NCBI GenBank assembly: GCA_040779335.1
Contig: JBFONV010000001.1
Coordinates: 682,001-746,000 of the forward strand
Length of the DNA stretch: 64,000 nt
DNA from: JBFONV01 sp040779335
GTDB lineage: Bacteria > Pseudomonadota > Gammaproteobacteria > Enterobacterales > Alteromonadaceae
Direction of reading: 5' to 3'
Made by a program: the position numbers and the translations under genes. The notes below the pieces were generated by a model. The model had not been told where the DNA came from. It saw only the letters and a list, made by a program, of their open reading frames with translations, and did no database searches. This document shows, one piece after another, positions 60,038-64,000 of this stretch; position 1 is the stretch's first letter, and each line of letters begins with the position of its first letter.

Positions 60038-60598
60038 TTAACTGTCCGATAGCGAGCTATGACTAAAGTGCGTACCAAGTAACGAAAGTATGCAGTAAGC
60101 GGTAAAATAGTAAAAACCTAAACCTACGGTGGACAGGGTTTCGCTACTGATCAGTAAATCCATTCTAAAGCCCAATATCGATAATTGTTGTCCATTGGTA
60201 GTTTCAGCGTGATTAGTTGATAGCACCGCTAAAAATATAGCGACAACAAACACATCTGCCATCGACCATTTCCCAATTTTACTGACAAAAGCTAAAATTT
60301 TTCGTTCGGCTTCTGTATGTTTTTTAGCGTAAGAAATACTGACTAACAACGTTTTTACTATTGGAATACAAATAGAAAATAAAAATATTAACATCGCGAC
60401 CATAAAGCGCTCGTCTTGCCATAATTCCTGAATTGTCGCGATTAATGATAATTCTTTATCGATTAAATCTGATGACAAACTTGATGCACTGACTTTAGCG
60501 GTCATTTCCATGGACAGAGAAAACATCGGTAATAATATACCGGGAATAAAGAGTAAAATGGCAATGATATTAAAGCCAAATCCAATATGTTTTTTCAT
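60038..60598 (-). CDS. PqiA-domain membrane protein
   Basis: A 186-residue inner-membrane protein with four predicted helices (about 8-28, 65-88, 105-128 and 155-176) and the PqiA-type core (GKWSMADVFVVAIFLAVLST). It is a single-domain version of the E. coli PqiA/YebS proteins, which work with MCE proteins in envelope lipid transport. No pqiB-like gene is adjacent. The C-terminus is hydrophilic and serine-rich. Confidence 0.82.
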   Translation of the reverse strand: MKKHIGFGFNIIAILLFIPGILLPMFSLSMEMTAKVSASSLSSDLIDKELSLIATIQELWQDERFMVAMLIFLFSICIPIVKTLLVSISYAKKHTEAERKILAFVSKIGKWSMADVFVVAIFLAVLSTNHAETTNGQQLSILGFRMDLLISSETLSTVGLGFYYFTAYCILSLLGTHFSHSSLSDS

Positions 60599-60665
60599 CT
60601 GTTCGTCTACCTAGTAAATAATGCTGATGTTAATAATGACAACGTAAATTATCGCCTATTTCAAT

Positions 60666-61292
60666 TTATGCACGCTTAGGAATAATTTGAATTTCGACGC
60701 GGCGGTTTAGGGCGCGATTTGCTTCGCTGCTGTTATCTGCGATTGGTTGAAGCTCGCCAAAACCTTGAGTACGTAATCTTGCTGCTTCAATTTGCTTATT
60801 GAGTAGATAGTTTTTTACACTCAACGCTCGTTGCTCTGATAGCTCTTGGTTAAACGCGACACTGCCAACGTTATCGGTATGCCCGTCTATGCTCAACAAG
60901 GTTTTATTATATTTTACTAATACCTTAGCAATATCATCAAGTGTAGGATGAAAAGCTGCTGAGATATACGATTGCCCAGTGGCAAAGGTAATGTTTGCAG
61001 GCATGATCAAACGTAGGTTGTCACCTTCACGTACGACATCGATCCCCGAATTGGATAATTCTTGGCGAAATTCTTGCTCTTGTTTATCCATATAATCACC
61101 AATGGCAGCGCCTGTGATCGCCCCAATTGCTGCGCCCCAAACCATTCTTTTGTCTTTGTGATTGCTGGTTGCCTTACCTAAAACTGCGCCCGTTATTGCC
61201 CCTATGGCAGCGCCTCGTTCTGCATTGGTAGAAGCACACCCTGACATTATTAACGAGCTTGTAACGGCTACTAGTAGTATTTTTTTAAACAT
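60666..61292 (-). CDS. yiaD: OmpA-family lipoprotein with glycine zipper (YiaD-like)
   Basis: A 208-residue outer-membrane lipoprotein resembling E. coli YiaD. Signal MFKKILLVAVTSSLIMSGCAS ends in a lipobox MSGC. Residues about 25-65 form glycine-zipper repeats (GAAIGAITGAVLGKATSN, GAAIGAITGAAIGDYMDK). The C-terminal OmpA domain (about 95-208) has TFATGQSYI, SIDGHTDNVGSVAFNQ, LSEQRALSVKNYLL and NRALNRRVEIQI, which bind peptidoglycan. It links the outer membrane to the cell wall. Confidence 0.9.
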   Translation of the reverse strand: MFKKILLVAVTSSLIMSGCASTNAERGAAIGAITGAVLGKATSNHKDKRMVWGAAIGAITGAAIGDYMDKQEQEFRQELSNSGIDVVREGDNLRLIMPANITFATGQSYISAAFHPTLDDIAKVLVKYNKTLLSIDGHTDNVGSVAFNQELSEQRALSVKNYLLNKQIEAARLRTQGFGELQPIADNSSEANRALNRRVEIQIIPKRA

Positions 61293-61410
61293 TTTTATTA
61301 TCCTTAAACAGTGAATATATGGGGAAATGTATCATAGTAATCTGAACCGAAAATGAATGCGGTATTTATGGCTTTTTTTTGCGAGTAATCTTAGCACAGC
61401 ACGGTTAGCA

Positions 61411-61953
61411 CTATTGACTGAAAAGCGAGCTGTGGATAAATGGAGCAAACGCTAATATCAATGCTTGAGTATAAGTGCTTTCGCGTGTTGCCACATGATT
61501 AGTTAATAAGCCCATTGCGCCACCTTGCTGTTTGATGTTTTTGGTATTGAATAATTTGTCCATAACATCGCCTAATTCTTCCCCTGATTTTAATGCATTA
61601 TACACCGATACCGGCAAGGGCAGATTGGCACTTCGACCTATCGATTCTTGTTTATCATTGGCAATAACCACGTAAGCGAATGTTGCGGGGCCATAGGAAA
61701 AACTATCAACACCACCTTCTATTGCTACATAGTAATCGGCCGAAAAATTTTCCTGGCAATAGTTAACACGATTAATGGCACCCTCGCGTGTTTCTGTTGT
61801 GGTCATCGGTTGGTCGGCAACTCCAGAAGGGGCATGTTCACCGCGACAAGAAATATCACTATTGGGGAAATAGCTGACGAAACTGTTTTTCACCGCATTA
61901 ATTTTTACTGGGTTTTTAGAGCCAACGACGATTGATATTTGATTTTGTTCCAT
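61411..61953 (-). CDS. yjjX: Inosine/xanthosine triphosphatase YjjX
   Basis: A 180-residue house-cleaning NTPase of the YjjX family, hydrolysing ITP and XTP so that they are not built into nucleic acids. It carries IVVGSKNPVKINAVKNSF near the N-terminus, PSGVADQPMTTTETREGA, AIEGGVDSFSYGPATFAYV and GLLTNHVATRESTY. The ATG at 61953 is preferred to a TTG at 62004, which lacks a ribosome site and would add 17 unrelated residues. Confidence 0.88.
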   Translation of the reverse strand: MEQNQISIVVGSKNPVKINAVKNSFVSYFPNSDISCRGEHAPSGVADQPMTTTETREGAINRVNYCQENFSADYYVAIEGGVDSFSYGPATFAYVVIANDKQESIGRSANLPLPVSVYNALKSGEELGDVMDKLFNTKNIKQQGGAMGLLTNHVATRESTYTQALILAFAPFIHSSLFSQ

Positions 61954-62237
61954 GGTGTTTGCTAGTCCGAACCCTGTGGGATAAATATGTTGGTGTTTAT
62001 TCAATGAGTGCTGCGTAGATTATATGATGACTGGAGCAAGCAAGGAAGTACCTAGCCTTAATTGATTTTTTTACTGTGCTCAATGGCCAAAGTTAAGGTG
62101 TTTTTGTATTGCTCATTTGGCCGTTAACGGTGTAGATTAGTGTCGTTATTTAATCAACTTGATATAAGTGACTTTTAGCGTTTTAATCGTATAATTTTGC
62201 CGATTGATAATAGGGCAAATGAACAAGGAGTTTAATT

Positions 62238-63197
62238 TTGGCCGCATCGAGTTTATTAGCATTAATTGATGATATTGCTACCGTGTTAGACGATGTCGCA
62301 ATATTGTCAAAAGTAGCGGCGAAAAAAACCGCAGGGGTGCTAGGAGATGATTTAGCATTAAATGCCGAGCAGGTTTCAGGGGTAAAAGCCAGTCGCGAAA
62401 TCCCCGTTGTTTGGGCGGTCGCTAAAGGTTCTTTTATCAACAAGCTGATATTGGTCCCCGCGGCATTAGCGATAAGTGCCTTTGCACCGCCTTTAATTAC
62501 TGTGTTGTTAGTAATTGGTGGCTTGTTTTTGTGTTATGAAGGTGTTGAAAAAATTGCCGAAAAACTGTTGCACAGTAAAAAAGAAATGGATAATGAGCAT
62601 CAGCAGCAATTTAACGCTTTAGTTGATGAAAATGTCGATTTTGTCGTGTTAGAAAAACAGAAAATAAAAGGCGCGATCAGAACTGATTTTGTCTTGTCTG
62701 CTGAAATTGTGGTTATTGCTTTAGGGACAGTAAAAGATGCTGCGTTTGAAACACAAGTGTTAGTTATATCGGGGTTAGCGATGCTAATTACCGTTGGTGT
62801 ATATGGCCTAGTCGCGGCGATCGTCAAGCTTGATGATTTAGGTTTATATTTACTCAGAAAGTCAGTGTCGGGATCTTTTAATGCATTACAGCGTGCATTA
62901 GGTAGAGGGTTACTTATTTTTGCACCACAAATGATGAAGCTACTCTCCGTGGTCGGCACTATAGCGATGTTTCTCGTTGGCGGAGGGATATTAGTTCATA
63001 ATTTTCATTGGCTACATCAACAAATAACGCAGGTATCACAGTGGTTTAACGCGCTAACAGGGCCGATGTCAGCAAATATTGTCTCTATGGCGATGGAGGG
63101 GATGATCGGTGTTATTGCAGGGGCAATCGTTTTAACCGCGATCAGTATGATCACTAAGCTAAAAAATAAAAAACGTAAGCCAGTTAGCTCAAAATAA
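62238..63197 (+). CDS. yedI: DUF808 (YedI) family membrane protein
   Basis: A 319-residue inner-membrane protein of the DUF808 family. It begins MAASSLLALIDDIATVLDDVA, followed by KKTAGVLGDDLALNAEQV (family signature) and about six helices. The function of the family is not established. The start is TTG at 62238 with AAGGAG about 8 bases upstream. It stands alone between divergent yjjX and a convergent small gene. Confidence 0.9.
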   Translation: MAASSLLALIDDIATVLDDVAILSKVAAKKTAGVLGDDLALNAEQVSGVKASREIPVVWAVAKGSFINKLILVPAALAISAFAPPLITVLLVIGGLFLCYEGVEKIAEKLLHSKKEMDNEHQQQFNALVDENVDFVVLEKQKIKGAIRTDFVLSAEIVVIALGTVKDAAFETQVLVISGLAMLITVGVYGLVAAIVKLDDLGLYLLRKSVSGSFNALQRALGRGLLIFAPQMMKLLSVVGTIAMFLVGGGILVHNFHWLHQQITQVSQWFNALTGPMSANIVSMAMEGMIGVIAGAIVLTAISMITKLKNKKRKPVSSK

Positions 63198-63295
63198 TAA
63201 CGGCGACGCTCTGCATCAGCAGAACGTTCGCGCGATATTAAATGCTTTTATAGAAGAATGCTCAATAACGACGTGGCTTTTCGACAATAAGTCGA

Positions 63296-63589
63296 TTAAG
63301 CAACAGACGTGATTGGAGAATTATTCACCACAACAGCCATACCTTCATTGGCTGCTTTGTCAAAAGCTTGTTTTAATATTTGATGTTCTAAACCGCTGTC
63401 GCTAGCGATGAGCTCGGTTTCGGTGACTAATATATCGTCCCAACCAAGGTCATTTAGATAACTTTCTATAGTATCTAATATACCTTCAAAGTTTTCGTCA
63501 TTTGAAAACATGGTGAAAGAGTGCAAATCACCTTTAGCATATTGACCATCTTCACCACAGTATTGGGCAGTTCCACTAATTACAAGCAT
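63296..63589 (-). CDS. Hypothetical protein, 97 residues
   Basis: A small acidic protein I do not recognise. It reads MLVISGTAQYCGEDGQYAKG, then FEGILDTIESYLNDLGWDDILVTETELIA and ends NNSPITSVA. It has no signal peptide or membrane segment. The GWDDI element and acidic helices look like a compact alpha-beta cytosolic protein. AGGATT lies 6-7 bases before the ATG. Its even spacing from neighbours suggests a real gene. Confidence 0.6.
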   Translation of the reverse strand: MLVISGTAQYCGEDGQYAKGDLHSFTMFSNDENFEGILDTIESYLNDLGWDDILVTETELIASDSGLEHQILKQAFDKAANEGMAVVVNNSPITSVA

Positions 63590-63896
63590 GATAAATCCTA
63601 TAGTTACTCAGTGTTATTCATATTACTTACATCTGTATTCTTTTCAAGTCGCGTCAAAATTTTGTTCAACTTGAAAGATACATGTGTAAAGCATATATCG
63701 TTCCAATATTAAAATCCTTTATCCTTTTCCATTCTCGCGGAGGGGGAAACAACATCATCAACTTGGGATAATACACATTCGGTGAAACTAATTTTTTTTC
63801 AGTGGTGAGGGTATAAAAACGGTGTGTATATGTCGGAAAATCGACCGCTAGTGAGCGATCGATTTTCCGAATATTGTGTTATGAGCAGTGGAGGGT
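63590..63896. other. Intergenic region with a large hairpin
   Basis: 307 bases. Besides the promoter of the small gene at the left, it contains the hairpin at 63833-63870 that follows the partial gene at the window edge. Nothing else is recognised. Confidence 0.5.
63833..63870. terminator. Long tight hairpin downstream of the DUF885 gene
   Basis: Two 17-base arms (TCGGAAAATCGACCGCT / AGCGATCGATTTTCCGA) pair at 16 of 17 positions with a 4-base loop. It starts 27 bases past the stop of the minus-strand gene. No T-run follows, so it may stabilise the mRNA end rather than being a standard terminator. Confidence 0.65.
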
Positions 63897-64000
63897 TTAT
63901 TGGTAACTTGCAATCCAATCATTGATCTTTTGCTCTAACACCGTCATAGGTACAGCGCCGCCTAGTAGAACGATATCGTGAAATGTCGCCAGATCGAATT
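63897..64000 (-). CDS. DUF885-family protein, C-terminal end (partial)
   Basis: The last 34 codons of a minus-strand gene that continues beyond the window. The end reads FDLATFHDIVLLGGAVPMTV followed by LEQKINDWIASYQ, the characteristic C-terminus of DUF885 proteins (long exported proteins of metallopeptidase appearance). Only this tail can be seen, so signal peptide and catalytic motifs cannot be checked. Confidence 0.75.
   Translation of the reverse strand, partial: FDLATFHDIVLLGGAVPMTVLEQKINDWIASYQ

Overview
The window reads as chromosome of a marine gammaproteobacterium of the order Alteromonadales, most likely Colwelliaceae (Colwellia/Thalassotalea-like). This is inferred from low G+C, the rppH-ptsP-(TSUP)-lgt-thyA order, MutH and RdgC, a DUF3718 protein, a 530-residue isocitrate lyase beside malate synthase G, and PstC/PstA with large periplasmic insertions. 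No rRNA, tRNA, CRISPR array, transposase or integrase was seen.

Layout. 0-6 kb: tandem amidohydrolases (the second has lost its metal ligands), a YeaD-type mutarotase, a Cache-GGDEF cyclase and MutH. 6.2-11.9 kb: rppH, ptsP, a TSUP permease, lgt and thyA. 12-18 kb: the trhP-ferredoxin tRNA hydroxylation pair, an HDOD protein, RdgC and an orphan sensor kinase. 18-42.5 kb: a phosphate region made of a porin, phoB-phoR, pstS, ppk-ppx, pstC-pstA-pstB-phoU, and a PhoU-like/PiT pair. PhoB-box-like direct repeats with 11-bp periodicity lie before the porin, phoB, pstS and pstC. The block is interrupted by gcvR, a PilZ protein, ettA, a DUF3718 protein and an operon joining a GshB-like ATP-grasp ligase to a two-domain N-formylglutamate-amidohydrolase/DUF1704 (MATCAP-like) peptidase. 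43-50 kb: the glyoxylate shunt, with malate synthase G, LrgB, LrgA and LysR on one strand and isocitrate lyase on the other. A nearly identical 16-bp dyad lies upstream of both shunt genes.

50-57 kb is accessory in character. A 160-bp, about 96% identical copy of the isocitrate lyase 3' end lies 1.3 kb from the original, on the far side of a Sel1-repeat gene. Next come a large secreted protein, a NIPSNAP/ABM gene pair with a divergent ArsR-type regulator, and two small genes separated by a 102-bp element that looks like an integron attC site, plus a half-site. This suggests gene cassettes without a visible integrase. 57-64 kb: a metallo-hydrolase, a sulfotransferase, MiaE, a solute-binding protein, a PqiA-domain protein, an OmpA-type lipoprotein, YjjX, a DUF808 membrane protein, a small unknown protein and the 3' end of a DUF885 gene cut by the window edge.

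Functionally, the phosphate genes form one regulon (sensing by PhoR/PhoB/PhoU, uptake by porin/Pst/PiT, storage by Ppk/Ppx). The shunt block is probably co-regulated and may include a transporter for small hydroxy- or keto-acids (LrgAB). Two separate tRNA hydroxylation activities (TrhP, MiaE) are encoded. All functions are assigned by reading motifs and gene order; no database search was run.
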